Assembly: GCF_000423465.1 (NCBI RefSeq)
Contig: NZ_KE384021.1
Span: forward strand, 279,290 to 343,289
Origin: Propionicicella superfundia DSM 22317
Lineage (GTDB): Bacteria > Actinomycetota > Actinomycetes > Propionibacteriales > Propionibacteriaceae
Length of the DNA stretch: 64,000 bases
Reading direction: 5' to 3'
This document shows, piece by piece, positions 45,401 through 54,210 of the stretch. Position 1 is the first letter of the stretch, and the number at the start of each line of letters is the position of its first letter. A program made the translations under genes and the position numbers. The notes beneath the pieces are model-generated. The model had not been told where the DNA came from and did no database searches. It worked only from the letters and a program-made list of their open reading frames with translations.

Positions 45401-47077
45401 GTGATCGGGTTCGGTGCCGATCCGGTGCGCTGGGCCGCGATCGAGGATGCCGGGCGCATCCGGGACGCCCTCGGCGTGCCGCTCCCGGTCGGCGTGCCGC
45501 AGGTGTTCGCCGAACCGGTCGCCGACCCGCTGGGCGACCTGCTCACGCGGTACGCCCGCGGTCACGCCCCGTTCACCGCGGCCGAGGCGGCGGCCTGGCT
45601 GGGCGTGGGCCCGGCGGTCGTGCGGGACGTCCTGCGCCGGGTGGCGTCCGACGGCCGTGTGGTCTCGGGCGAGCTCCGGCCGCCCGGCTGGGAGCCGGTC
45701 GAGTCGGACGGCTCCGTGTCGCAGGCCGGGGCGGGCGTCACACAGTTCTGCGACGCACGCATGCTGCGGCTGCTGCGCCGGCGGTCGCTGGCGGCGCTGC
45801 GGGACGCGGTCGAGCCGGTGGCCGCGACGGACTTCGCCCGCTTCCTGCCCTCCTGGCAGGGGATCGGCGCCCTGCGGGGCGCCGACGGGCTGTTGCGCGC
45901 GGTCGAGCAGCTCGCCGGCGTGCCGCTGCCCGCCAGCGCGCTCGACACCCTCGTCCTGCCCGCGCGCGTCCGGGACTACTCGCCGGCGATGCTCGACGAG
46001 CTGACGGCCGGCGGCGAGGTTGTCTGGCAGGGTCGCGGAGCGCTCGCCGGAGGCGACGGCTGGGTGTCGCTGCACCCGGTGGAGCTGGCCGACGCGACGC
46101 TCGCCGTCCCCGGCGACGTGCCGGGCGAGGCCGCCCGAGACCTGCGGGAGGCGCTCGCGGGGGGTGGAGGGCACTTCTTCCGCTCGCTGTCCGACCTGCT
46201 CGGGGCGACCGACGACCGTGCGCTCGCCGATCTGCTGTGGGAGCTCGTCTGGGCCGGAGCGGTGACGAACGACACCCTCGCGCCGTTGCGGGTGCGGCTG
46301 GGCGGCGCGTCGACGGCGCACCGCCGCCCGCCGCAGGCACCCCGCGGACGCTACGGCAGGCTCGGACGGGCATCGCTGCCGCGTCGAGCCGGGCCGCCGG
46401 ACGCGGCGGGCCGGTGGGCCGCGGTGCCGTCGCCCGAGGAGGATCCGACGGTCCGCGCCGCGACGGCCACCGAGGTCCTGCTCGACCGCTACGGCGTCGT
46501 GACGCGGGGAAGCGTCGTCGCCGAGGACGTCCCGGGAGGCTTCGCGGGCGTGTACAGGGTCCTCGCCGCAGCCGAAGACGCCGGGCGCGTTCGCCGAGGC
46601 TACTTCGTGGAGGGGCTGGGCGCCGCCCAGTTCGGTGCTGTGGGAGCGGTGGACCGGCTGCGGGCGGCGTCCCGGCCGCTGGAGGCCGACGCCGCGGGCC
46701 CCGCTCTCGTGCTGGCCGCGTGCGATCCGGCGAACCCGTACGGTGCCGCGCTCCCCTGGCCGGAGCGTGAGACGAGTGAGCGCCGTGGTCACCAGCCGGG
46801 TCGCAAGGCGGGGGCGCTCGTGGTCCTGGTCGACGGGCGTCTCGTCCTCTACGTGGAGCGCGGCGGGCGCACCCTGCTGTCCTGGGACGAGCACGGCCCG
46901 GCCCTGTCGGCCGCGGCGGGTGCGCTCGCGGCGGCCGTCCGCTCGGGTGCGCTCGGGCGGCTGACGGTCGCCCGGGTCGACGGCGAGGACGTCCTCGGCT
47001 CGCACCACCCGCTGACGGCCGCGCTGGCCGAGGCCGGGTTCCGGCTGACACCGCGCGGCCTGGTGCTGAGGGGGTGA
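42428..47077 (+). CDS. lhr: Lhr-type ATP-dependent DNA helicase
   Basis: A 1549-residue superfamily 2 helicase, full-length Lhr. Motif I is APTGSGKTLAAFLW near residue 40, motif II DEIH in VILDEIHAVADTK, motif III LSAT and motif VI QRVGRAGHRIG. The Lhr core (about 1-850) is followed by the long Lhr-CTD with repeated winged-helix units. A low-complexity insert of about 40 residues after the ARLNEIWWERAQ segment interrupts the second RecA domain. It acts in mutagen-induced DNA repair in mycobacteria. CAGAGT lies 7 nt before the ATG, a leaderless-type start. It is followed 3 nt later by a Nei-type glycosylase. Confidence 0.95.
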   Translation: MGEDVLDRFSAATGAWFRSSFAAPTAAQRGAWRAISTGQHTLVVAPTGSGKTLAAFLWGLDRLASRPVPDDPARRCRLLYISPLKALGVDVERNLRAPLVGIRHAADRLGLDRPDIRVGVRSGDTPPDERRTFARRPPDILITTPESLFLLLTSAGREALRGVETVILDEIHAVADTKRGAHLAVSLERLDALLESPAQRIGLSATVRPIDEVSRFLAGGRPVTVVAPPADKRWQLDVVVPVPDLAAIGDETGDLSGAAAGDPRRTSVWPHVEERIVDLVASHRSTLVFANSRRLAERLTARLNEIWWERAQTEATPAPVRSDDAPSPSLPTSSDSFTHAVPGTLARAHHGSVSREQRSQIEEDLKSGRLPAVVATSSLELGIDMGAVDLVVQVEAPPSVASGLQRVGRAGHRIGAVSHGVLFPKFRGDLVQTAVAVERMRAGEIEHLRPAANPLDVLAQQLVAMVAMDSWTVADAEALVRRAAPFGGLSRPVLEAVLDMLSGRYPSDEFGELRPRLVWDRATGVLTGRRNAQRLAVTSGGTIPDRGLFGVFLAGAGGPGRRVGELDEEMVYESRVGDVFALGTSSWRIEEITHDRVLVTPAPGVPARVPFWHGDALGRPAELGRAIGRFVAEVAGSPPDRARERVAAAGLDEWATDNLLAYLADQRDATGRVPTDTHLLIERFRDELGDWQIVVHSPYGSRVHAPWALLVAARLRERFGVDVRAMHADDGMVFRLPDSDWDDEPADTIPRSGGRSFDDELVEVLFPEPDDVPGRVTEELGGSALFAARFRECAGRALLLPRRRPDRRQALWQQRQRAAQLLEVAARYPDFPIVLETVRECMNDVFDVPALVGLLQRVQAREIAVTTVHTPRASPFASSLLFGYVAQFLYDADSPLAERRAAALALDPSLLADLLGTSEGLALSDLLDPEALTRTEAESQCLAEGRRARDLDELTDILRTVGPLTTAAVARRCADPAAAAGRLAALADAHRVIGFGADPVRWAAIEDAGRIRDALGVPLPVGVPQVFAEPVADPLGDLLTRYARGHAPFTAAEAAAWLGVGPAVVRDVLRRVASDGRVVSGELRPPGWEPVESDGSVSQAGAGVTQFCDARMLRLLRRRSLAALRDAVEPVAATDFARFLPSWQGIGALRGADGLLRAVEQLAGVPLPASALDTLVLPARVRDYSPAMLDELTAGGEVVWQGRGALAGGDGWVSLHPVELADATLAVPGDVPGEAARDLREALAGGGGHFFRSLSDLLGATDDRALADLLWELVWAGAVTNDTLAPLRVRLGGASTAHRRPPQAPRGRYGRLGRASLPRRAGPPDAAGRWAAVPSPEEDPTVRAATATEVLLDRYGVVTRGSVVAEDVPGGFAGVYRVLAAAEDAGRVRRGYFVEGLGAAQFGAVGAVDRLRAASRPLEADAAGPALVLAACDPANPYGAALPWPERETSERRGHQPGRKAGALVVLVDGRLVLYVERGGRTLLSWDEHGPALSAAAGALAAAVRSGALGRLTVARVDGEDVLGSHHPLTAALAEAGFRLTPRGLVLRG

Positions 47078-47080
47078 GCG

Positions 47081-47983
47081 GTGCCCGAGGGTGATGTCGT
47101 CCGCCGCACCGCGATCCGGCTCGACACGGCGCTCGCCGGGCGGCCGCTCCTGGACGCCGACCTGCGCTGGCCCGGTCTGGGCACGGCCGACCTCGCGGGT
47201 GCCCCGGTGCTGGAGGTCGCCTCGCGCGGCAAGCACATCCTGACCCGGCTGGGCACCGGGTGGACGCTTCGGTCCCACCTGCGGATGGAGGGGGCGTGGT
47301 TCGTCCAGCCGACCCCGGCGGGCGCGGCGGCCGCTGTCCACCCCGCCCGGCGCGTCCCCGGACAGGTGCGTCGCCGGCCGGTTCGCGCGGTCCTGATGGG
47401 GCCGGAGTGGACGTGTCTCGGCCTTCGGTTGGGGATGCTCGATCTCGTGCGCACCGCCGACGAGGGCACCCTGATCGGCCATCTCGGGCCCGACGTCCTC
47501 GACCCCGGGTTCGACGCGGAGCGGGCCGTCGCCAACCTCGCCGCCGGCGGGCAGACGATCGGGGAGGCGCTCATGGACCAGCGCCGCCTCGCCGGGATCG
47601 GCACCCTGTGGGCGTGCGAGACCTTGTTCGCCGAACGGGTTCACCCGTGGACGCGCTCCGCCGAGCTTCCGGCGGCGGTCCTCGCGCGGCTCGTCGCGCG
47701 GGCGCGGCGGTTCATCACCGCCGGCGTCGAGCAGGCCGTGCAGTCGTCCACCGGAGACCGCCGACCCGGACGCGAGACGTACGTCCACGCCCGGTCGGGC
47801 AGGCCGTGCCGCCGGTGCGGCCGGACGGTGCGGGTGGCGATGATCGGGCCGCCCTCCCGGGAGCGGACGATGTTCTACTGTCCCGGCTGCCAGGGCGGTC
47901 TCGCCCCGACCGACGACGGGGCGCCGCTGGCTCCGCTCGGTGCCCGGGTGCGTGGCGCCACAGGCAGGGAGCGGAGCCGATGA
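47081..47983 (+). CDS. Fpg/Nei-family DNA glycosylase (Nei2-like)
   Basis: A 300-residue base-excision-repair glycosylase/AP lyase. The N-terminal PEGDVV supplies the catalytic Pro and Glu after Met removal; SRGKHILTRL and LRSHLRMEG follow. The helix-two-turn-helix segment reads MDQRRLAGIGTLWACETLFAERVHP. The zinc finger at the end has CRRCG and CPGCQ. GTG 47081 starts 3 nt after the Lhr stop, and Lhr-Nei pairing is frequent in Actinobacteria, implying joint action on oxidised bases. Confidence 0.9.
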   Translation: MPEGDVVRRTAIRLDTALAGRPLLDADLRWPGLGTADLAGAPVLEVASRGKHILTRLGTGWTLRSHLRMEGAWFVQPTPAGAAAAVHPARRVPGQVRRRPVRAVLMGPEWTCLGLRLGMLDLVRTADEGTLIGHLGPDVLDPGFDAERAVANLAAGGQTIGEALMDQRRLAGIGTLWACETLFAERVHPWTRSAELPAAVLARLVARARRFITAGVEQAVQSSTGDRRPGRETYVHARSGRPCRRCGRTVRVAMIGPPSRERTMFYCPGCQGGLAPTDDGAPLAPLGARVRGATGRERSR

Positions 47984-48011
47984 GGCTCCGCCGAACGGGC
48001 AGGATAGGGGC

Positions 48012-48710
48012 ATGACGACGCCGGGCCTGTTCACGCGGCTGTGGGATGGTGCGCGCAGGACTCCGAGCGCGCTGCTCCTGGTCGCCCAGCTCCTCGGCAT
48101 CCTGCTCTACGCGTTCGTCGACGGCACCGGCGCGTACTCCCTGGGGCAAGCCGTCCTCACGCTCTTCGGGATGCTCGTCGTGGTGCTGGCGCTGGGTGTC
48201 GTCCGGGCGACCCCGACCTACACCTGGCTCGGCTTCCTCATCGGCATCCCGGCCGTCGGCCTCACGGTCGTCGACTGGGCGCTGCAGTCACCGTCGTGGC
48301 ATCTGGCCTCCGACATCCTCCACGTCGCCTTCTACACGTACACCCTCATCGGCCTGCTGCGGTACATGTTCGCCGACGACACGGTGACCTTCGACGAGGT
48401 GTGGGCGATCGGCGCCACCTTCACCGTCGCCGTGTGGCTGTGGGCCTATGCGTACTCGGCCGTCCAGACCGTCGTGCCGGGCTCGTTCGTGGCGGCGGTC
48501 GACCCGCAGGCGCAGCGCACCTGGATGGAGCTGCTGTTCCTGTCGACCACGACCATGACGAGCACGGGGCTGTCGGACGTCGTCCCGGTCACGCCCTATG
48601 CGCGGGCGATCGTGATGATCCAGCAGATCGCCGGGATGCTCTATCTCGCTGTCGCGGTGTCCCGGATCGTCGGGCTCACTCTCGGCCGCGGCCGGCGGCG
48701 CGACGCCTGA
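48012..48710 (+). CDS. Ion-channel-like membrane protein with atypical selectivity filter
   Basis: 232 residues and about six hydrophobic segments. The last two flank a pore loop reading FLSTTTMTSTGLSDVVPVTPYAR, the place where potassium channels have TVGYGD; here it is STGLSD. The preceding helices are unlike a voltage sensor, lacking regular Arg. The ATG at 48012 is chosen: CAGGAT lies 6 nt upstream, as in other leaderless starts here. It is probably a cation channel of altered or lost potassium selectivity. It follows the Nei gene but seems separately transcribed. Confidence 0.72.
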   Translation: MTTPGLFTRLWDGARRTPSALLLVAQLLGILLYAFVDGTGAYSLGQAVLTLFGMLVVVLALGVVRATPTYTWLGFLIGIPAVGLTVVDWALQSPSWHLASDILHVAFYTYTLIGLLRYMFADDTVTFDEVWAIGATFTVAVWLWAYAYSAVQTVVPGSFVAAVDPQAQRTWMELLFLSTTTMTSTGLSDVVPVTPYARAIVMIQQIAGMLYLAVAVSRIVGLTLGRGRRRDA

Positions 48711-48730
48711 CCCGTCGTCCGCCGGACGGG
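48711..48730 (+). terminator. Hairpin between channel and amino-acid permease genes
   Basis: CCCGTC and GACGGG form a 6-bp stem with an 8-nt loop beginning directly after the channel stop. The converging permease stop is 17 nt away, so it may serve both genes. Confidence 0.45.
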
Positions 48731-48746
48731 CGCACGGAGCAGACGG

Positions 48747-50261
48747 TCATTCCGGGTCGCGGGGGACGACGCCTTCGGTCATCGCCTTCGCCATGCTGCG
48801 CCGGATCGGCTGATGGGTGTGCAGCCGGGCGTGCGTGCGCGAATACAGGAAGTAGATGGCGAAGCCGATCACCAGCCACACGACGAATCGCAGCCAGGTC
48901 TCCACCGACAGGTTGAGCATGAGGTAGGCGCAGATGACGGCCGACACGATCGGCAGCACCGGCGAGAACGGGACGCGGAAGGAGCGTTTGAGGTCGGGAC
49001 GCTTGCGGCGCAGGACGACGACGCCGATCGACACCATGACGAAGGCCGAGAGCGTCCCGATGTTGACCATCTCCTCCAGCACGCCCACCGGGGTGAGCCC
49101 GGCGACCAGAGCGACCGCGACGGTCACGATGATGGTGATGATCCACGGTGTGCGGAACCGCGGGTGCACGCGGGCGAGCCCCATCGGCAGCAGTGAGTCG
49201 CGGCACATCGCGAAGATGAGGCGCGTCGCGCCGATCATGAGGGTGAGGACGACGGTCGTGAGGCCCGCGACGGCACCCGCGGCGATGAGGGTCGCCATCC
49301 AGGCCTGGCCGTGATGGGCGAACGCATTGGCCAGGGCGGCCGTGGGGTCCAACTGGTCGTAGGGGACCATGCCGGTGACGACGAACGCGACCGCGCAGTA
49401 CAGGATCGTGCAGATCACGAGGGAGGCGATGATCCCGATCGGCAGGTCGCGCTGCGGGTTGCGCGTCTCCTCGGCCGTGGTGGCGACGACGTCGAACCCG
49501 ATATATGCGAAGAACACGAGCGCCGCGCCGGCGAAGATGCCCCCCACGCCGAACGCCGACGGCGCCGCTCCCGAGAACAGTTGGATGAGGGGCTGGGTCA
49601 GGCCGGAGGTGGTCTCGGTGGCGGCGGCGGGCGGGACGAACGGCGAGTAGTTGGCGGGGTCGATGAACATGATGCCGGCGACGATCACGAACAGGACGAT
49701 GAACAGCTTCACGGCGACCAGCGCGAGGTTGACGCGCATCGACTCCTTGATGCCGACCGTCACGAGCACGCCCAGGACGACGACGAGGGCGATGGCGACG
49801 AGGTCGACGGTGCCGCCGTAGCCGATGGCGGCCGGGATCGTGATGCCGATCTTCTCCAGGAACACGCCGAGATAGGCGCTCCACCCCTGCGCGACGACGC
49901 TGGCGCCGAGGAACATCTCCAGGATGAGGTCCCAGCCGATGATCCATGCGAACAGCTCGCCGAGGGACGCGTACGCGAACGTGTAGGCCGAGCCCGACAC
50001 GGGGACGGTCGAGGCGAACTCCGCGTAGCACATGGCGGCCAGCGCACACGCGAGGGCGGCCACGATGAAGCTGACGATGATCGCCGGTCCTGCCACGCTG
50101 TGCGCGGCACGCCCCGTGAGGGTGAAGATGCCGGCACCGATGACGACGCCCACGCCGAAGACCGTGAGGTCCAGTGCGCTGAGGGATTTCTTGAGCTGGT
50201 ACTCCGGCTCGTCGGTGTCGGCGATCGACTGCTCGATCGACTTCGTGCGCAACAGGTCCAT
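48747..50261 (-). CDS. Cationic-amino-acid-type APC permease
   Basis: 504 residues with 12 or more helices. LLRTKSIEQSIADTDEPEYQLKKSLSALDL in parts is the N-terminal signature of the CAT/YfnA group, followed by GVGVVIGAGIFTLTGRAA and GFDVVATTAEETRNPQRDLP. ATG 50261 is preferred since this family starts at MDLLRTKS and GGAG lies 7 nt upstream; an in-frame GTG at 50294 is the alternative. It imports amino acids by proton symport. The specific substrate is unknown. Confidence 0.88.
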   Translation of the reverse strand: MDLLRTKSIEQSIADTDEPEYQLKKSLSALDLTVFGVGVVIGAGIFTLTGRAAHSVAGPAIIVSFIVAALACALAAMCYAEFASTVPVSGSAYTFAYASLGELFAWIIGWDLILEMFLGASVVAQGWSAYLGVFLEKIGITIPAAIGYGGTVDLVAIALVVVLGVLVTVGIKESMRVNLALVAVKLFIVLFVIVAGIMFIDPANYSPFVPPAAATETTSGLTQPLIQLFSGAAPSAFGVGGIFAGAALVFFAYIGFDVVATTAEETRNPQRDLPIGIIASLVICTILYCAVAFVVTGMVPYDQLDPTAALANAFAHHGQAWMATLIAAGAVAGLTTVVLTLMIGATRLIFAMCRDSLLPMGLARVHPRFRTPWIITIIVTVAVALVAGLTPVGVLEEMVNIGTLSAFVMVSIGVVVLRRKRPDLKRSFRVPFSPVLPIVSAVICAYLMLNLSVETWLRFVVWLVIGFAIYFLYSRTHARLHTHQPIRRSMAKAMTEGVVPRDPE

Positions 50262-50485
50262 CTGGGGCTCCACATTCTCAGGGGGCACCTCCACCGGTGG
50301 AGGCCATGCGGCAGATTAGTCCTCCGGCGCGGCGCCGGAGCAGGAATTGCGTCGTTTCGGACCATCAGGCGAGAGAATGTTGCGCCACCGGCGGGGAAGG
50401 CCGCTGTCGCGCCGGCAGGCGAGGCACCCGCACAGGCGCCGACGGGCGCGCCCCGTCGGGGGCGCGCCCGTCGGGCGGGTCGTGC

Positions 50486-52480
50486 TCAGTGCGCCGGCGC
50501 CGCCTCCTCCTCCAGGTCGACGGCCGTGCCCTGGAACTGCGACTGGTAGAGGCGCCAGTAGGCGCCCTCGCGGGCCAGCAGGTCGGCGTGCGACCCCTGC
50601 TCCACGATCGCTCCGTGCTCCATCACGAGGATGGTGTCGGCGTCGCGAATGGTCGACAGCCGGTGGGCGATGACGAAGGACGTCCGGTCGGTCCGCAGCG
50701 CCTTCAGCGCGCGCTGCACCAACAGCTCGGTGCGCGTGTCGACGGAGCTCGTCGCCTCGTCGAGGATGAGCACGGACGGGTCGACGAGGAACGCTCGCGC
50801 GATGGTGATGAGCTGCCTCTCGCCCGCGGACACGTTCGACCCCTCCTCGTCGATGACCGTGTCGTAGCCCTCGGGCAGCGACCGCACGAACCGGTCGACG
50901 AACGCGGCCTTGGCTGCGGCGAGAATCTCCTCGGGGCTCGCGTCGGGTCGTCCGTAGGCGATGTTGTCGCGGATCGTCCCGTGGAACAGCCACGAGTCCT
51001 GGAGCACCATGCCGACCGAACCGCGGACGTCGGCCCTCGGCACGGTCGTGATGTCGATGCCGTCGGCGAGGATCGTGCCGCTGTTCAGCTCGTAGAACCG
51101 CATGATGAGATTGACCAGGGTCGTCTTTCCGGCCCCGGTCGGGCCGACGATGGCGACCGTGTCGCCGGGGAGGACCTCCAGGTTCATGTCCTCGATGAGC
51201 GGCGCGTCGGGGGAGTAGCTGAAGTCGACGTGGGAGAACTCCACCTTGCCCGTCACGACGCCCAGCTCGCCGGTCGCGTCGGGCGACTGCTCGTCGGCGT
51301 CCAGCACCTCGAACACCCGCTCGGCCGACGCCACGCCGGACTGCAGCAGGTTGGCCACCGAGGCGAGCTGCGTGAGCGGCTGGGTGAACATCCGCGAGTA
51401 CTGGATGAACGCCTGCACGTCGCCGAGTCCCATCTGGCCGCTCGCGACCCGCATGCCGCCGAGGACGGCGATGACGACGTAGTTCAGGTTCCCGATGAGG
51501 AACATGACCGGCATGATGATGCCGGAGATGAACTGCGCGCCGAACGCCGCGGAGTACAACTCGTCGTTCTTCGCGGCGAACTCGCGTTCGACCTCGCGGC
51601 TGCGGCCGAACACCTTGACGATCGCGTGGCCGGTGAACGCCTCCTCGACCTGCCCGTTGAGCTCGCCGGTGCTGCCCCACTGCCGCTTGAACAGCTTCTG
51701 GGACTGCTTGCCGATGACCGCGGTGACGACGGCCGCGAGGGGGATGGTGACGACCGCCACGAGGGTCAGCAGCGGGGACACCAGCAGCATCATGATGACG
51801 ACGCCGACGACGGTGAAGAACGCCTGGACGATCTGCGCCAGCGTCTGCTGCAGGGTCTGCGCGACGTTGTCGATGTCGTTGGTGACGCGGGAAAGGATCT
51901 CGCCGCGCGGCTGGGCGTCGAAGTACGACAACGGCAGCCTGTTCAGCTTGTCGGCGACCTGCTCGCGCATCCGGTACACCGTGCGCTGCACGATGTCGTT
52001 GGTGAGATATGCCGCCAGCCAGGCGAAGACGCCGGCCAGCGCGTACACCCCGAGTGCGAGCAGGAGGATCTCCCCGACCTGCGTGAAGTCGATGCCCTGC
52101 CCGGGCACGAGGTCGAGGCCGCTGACCATGTCGGCCTGGTCGCCCTTGCCCTGTGAACGGAGCAGTTCGATGACCTGCTCCTTGGTGAGGTTCGCCGGCA
52201 ACTGCTTGCCGATGATGCCGGCGAAGATCGCATCGGTGGCCCGCGCGAGCACCTTGGGCCCGAGGACGTTGAGCGCGACGCCGATGGCCGAGAGCACCAG
52301 GACGAGGGCGATCCGCACCCGCTCGGGCCGCAACTGGCGCAGCAGGCGCCTGGCGGACGTCGCGAAGTTCGCGGCCTTCTCGCCTCCCTGGAACTGGGAG
52401 CCGGGGCCGTGACCGCGGCTCTGCGGCATGTCCTTCGGGCGCGCGTTCGCGGCGACCTTCGGCTCGCTGGTCCCGCTCAT
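50486..52480 (-). CDS. Heterodimeric ABC exporter, second half (LmrD-like)
   Basis: A 664-residue half-transporter. After an extended Gly/Gln-rich N-terminus come six membrane helices with TNDIDNVAQTL in the coupling region, then an ATPase with Walker A GPTGAGKTT, signature VSAGERQLITIARAF and Walker B VLILDEATSSVD with catalytic Glu retained. In such heterodimers this half carries the hydrolytic site. Its ATG overlaps the stop of the partner gene. The operon is tetR-abc-abc, a multidrug-efflux arrangement. Confidence 0.88.
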   Translation of the reverse strand: MSGTSEPKVAANARPKDMPQSRGHGPGSQFQGGEKAANFATSARRLLRQLRPERVRIALVLVLSAIGVALNVLGPKVLARATDAIFAGIIGKQLPANLTKEQVIELLRSQGKGDQADMVSGLDLVPGQGIDFTQVGEILLLALGVYALAGVFAWLAAYLTNDIVQRTVYRMREQVADKLNRLPLSYFDAQPRGEILSRVTNDIDNVAQTLQQTLAQIVQAFFTVVGVVIMMLLVSPLLTLVAVVTIPLAAVVTAVIGKQSQKLFKRQWGSTGELNGQVEEAFTGHAIVKVFGRSREVEREFAAKNDELYSAAFGAQFISGIIMPVMFLIGNLNYVVIAVLGGMRVASGQMGLGDVQAFIQYSRMFTQPLTQLASVANLLQSGVASAERVFEVLDADEQSPDATGELGVVTGKVEFSHVDFSYSPDAPLIEDMNLEVLPGDTVAIVGPTGAGKTTLVNLIMRFYELNSGTILADGIDITTVPRADVRGSVGMVLQDSWLFHGTIRDNIAYGRPDASPEEILAAAKAAFVDRFVRSLPEGYDTVIDEEGSNVSAGERQLITIARAFLVDPSVLILDEATSSVDTRTELLVQRALKALRTDRTSFVIAHRLSTIRDADTILVMEHGAIVEQGSHADLLAREGAYWRLYQSQFQGTAVDLEEEAAPAH

Positions 52481-54210
52481 GCGGCAACCTCCGTGTTCTG
52501 GAACTGGGATTCGACGATCTCGGCGTACGTCGGGCAGGACGCGACGAGTTCGTCGTGGGTGCCGAGCCCGACGATGCGGCCGCCCTCGAGGACGACGATC
52601 TGGTCGGCATGCCTGATGGACGAGACGCGCTGGGCGACGACGACGACCGCCGCGTTGCGCGTCTCGGGGACGAGCGCGCTCCGGAGCCGGGCGTCGGTCG
52701 CGACGTCGAGTGCCGAGAACGAGTCGTCGAACACGTAGACGTCGGCCTTCTTGACCAGTGCGCGGGCGATGGACAGCCGCTGTCGCTGGCCGCCGGACAC
52801 GTTCGTCCCGCCCTGGGCGATCGGGGAGTCCAGGCCGGCGGGCAGGTCCCGCACGAAGTCTGCCGCCTGGGCGACCTCCAGGGCGTGCCACAGGTCCTCG
52901 TCGGTCGCGTCGGGGTTGCCGTACCGCAGGTTGGTGGCGACGGTCCCGCCGAACAGGTAGGGACGCTGAGGGACGAGGCCCACCTTCGACCACAGGACGT
53001 CGGGGTCGAGCTCGCGGACGTCCACGCGGTCGACGAGGACGTGACCGCCCGTGGCGTCGAAGAGCCGCACGATGAGGTTGACCAGCGTCGTCTTGCCCGA
53101 GCCGGTCGAGCCGATGATGGCCGTGGTCCGCCCCGGCTCGACGGTGAAGGAGATGTCGTGCAGGACGGCCTCGGCCGCGCCGGGGTAGGCGAAGTCGACA
53201 TGATCGAGCTCCACCTCGCCGTGCAGGCCGACCTCGGTGACGCCGTGCTCGGGCGGGACGACCGACGGCTCGGTCTGCAGCACCTCCTGGATGCGTGCGG
53301 CGCAGACGGCCGCGCGCGGCGCGATCATGAACATGAAGGTCGCCATCATGACGCTCATGAGGATCTGCATCAGGTAGTTGAGGAAGGCCGTCAACTGTCC
53401 GATCTGCATGTGTCCCTCGTCGACGCGGATGCCGCCGAACCACATCACCGCGACGCTGGACATGTTCATGATGAACATCACGGCCGGGAACAGGGTCATC
53501 ATGCGGCGCCCGAGGTGGGTGGCCGTGGCGGTCAGGTCCTCGTTCGCGACGGCGAACCGCTTCCGCTCGTGGTCCTCCCGGACGAAGGCGCGGATGACCC
53601 GGATGCCGGTGAGCTGCTCCCGCAGGACCCGGTTGATGGTGTCGATGCGCGTCTGCTGGACGCCGAACAGCGGGGTCATCTGCACGATGAGGATCGCGAT
53701 GACGATGGCCAGCAGCGCCACCGAGGCGACGATCAGCCAGCTCAGGCCCACGTCCTCGCGGATGGCGCTGAAGATCCCGCCGACCATCATGATCGGCGCC
53801 GACAGCACCATGGCGCCCGTCATGAAGACGAGCATCAGCACCTGCTGGACGTCGTTGGTGTTGCGGGTGATGAGGCTGGGTGCGCCGAACTGGTTGACCT
53901 CCTTGGTCGAGAACGACAGCACCCGGTCGAACAGCGCGGCGCGGACGTCCCGGCCGAAGCCCATCGCCGTGCGGGAGGCGAACAGGACGGCGAGGATCTG
54001 CGAGACGCCCTGGAGGACGGACATCGCGAGCATGACGCCGCCGTTCGCCCAGATCGCGTCCGTGTCGCCGGTCGCGACGCCTTCGTCGATGATCTTCGCG
54101 TTCAGCGACGGAAGGCTCAGCGAGGCGTATGCGGCCACGACTTGGAAGGCGCAGACGAGCAGGATCTGCAGCCAGTAGGGGCGAAGGTACTTCGCCAGGA
54201 GTCTGAGCAT
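52477..54210 (-). CDS. Heterodimeric ABC exporter, first half (LmrC-like)
   Basis: A 577-residue half-transporter: six membrane helices (about 20-310), then an ATPase with Walker A GSTGSGKTT, signature VSGGQRQRLSIARALV and Walker B YVFDDSFSALD. The residue after Walker B is Asp followed by Ser instead of the usual catalytic Glu, as in the degenerate site of LmrC/TM287-type subunits. It therefore probably pairs with the next gene product. TGATG overlap with the TetR gene couples their translation. Confidence 0.88.
   Translation of the reverse strand: MLRLLAKYLRPYWLQILLVCAFQVVAAYASLSLPSLNAKIIDEGVATGDTDAIWANGGVMLAMSVLQGVSQILAVLFASRTAMGFGRDVRAALFDRVLSFSTKEVNQFGAPSLITRNTNDVQQVLMLVFMTGAMVLSAPIMMVGGIFSAIREDVGLSWLIVASVALLAIVIAILIVQMTPLFGVQQTRIDTINRVLREQLTGIRVIRAFVREDHERKRFAVANEDLTATATHLGRRMMTLFPAVMFIMNMSSVAVMWFGGIRVDEGHMQIGQLTAFLNYLMQILMSVMMATFMFMIAPRAAVCAARIQEVLQTEPSVVPPEHGVTEVGLHGEVELDHVDFAYPGAAEAVLHDISFTVEPGRTTAIIGSTGSGKTTLVNLIVRLFDATGGHVLVDRVDVRELDPDVLWSKVGLVPQRPYLFGGTVATNLRYGNPDATDEDLWHALEVAQAADFVRDLPAGLDSPIAQGGTNVSGGQRQRLSIARALVKKADVYVFDDSFSALDVATDARLRSALVPETRNAAVVVVAQRVSSIRHADQIVVLEGGRIVGLGTHDELVASCPTYAEIVESQFQNTEVAA

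Noticed and set aside
44774-48100. Long open frame opposite lhr and the Nei gene (about 1108 codons)
   Set aside because: It spans two real genes on the other strand and its composition is not protein-like.
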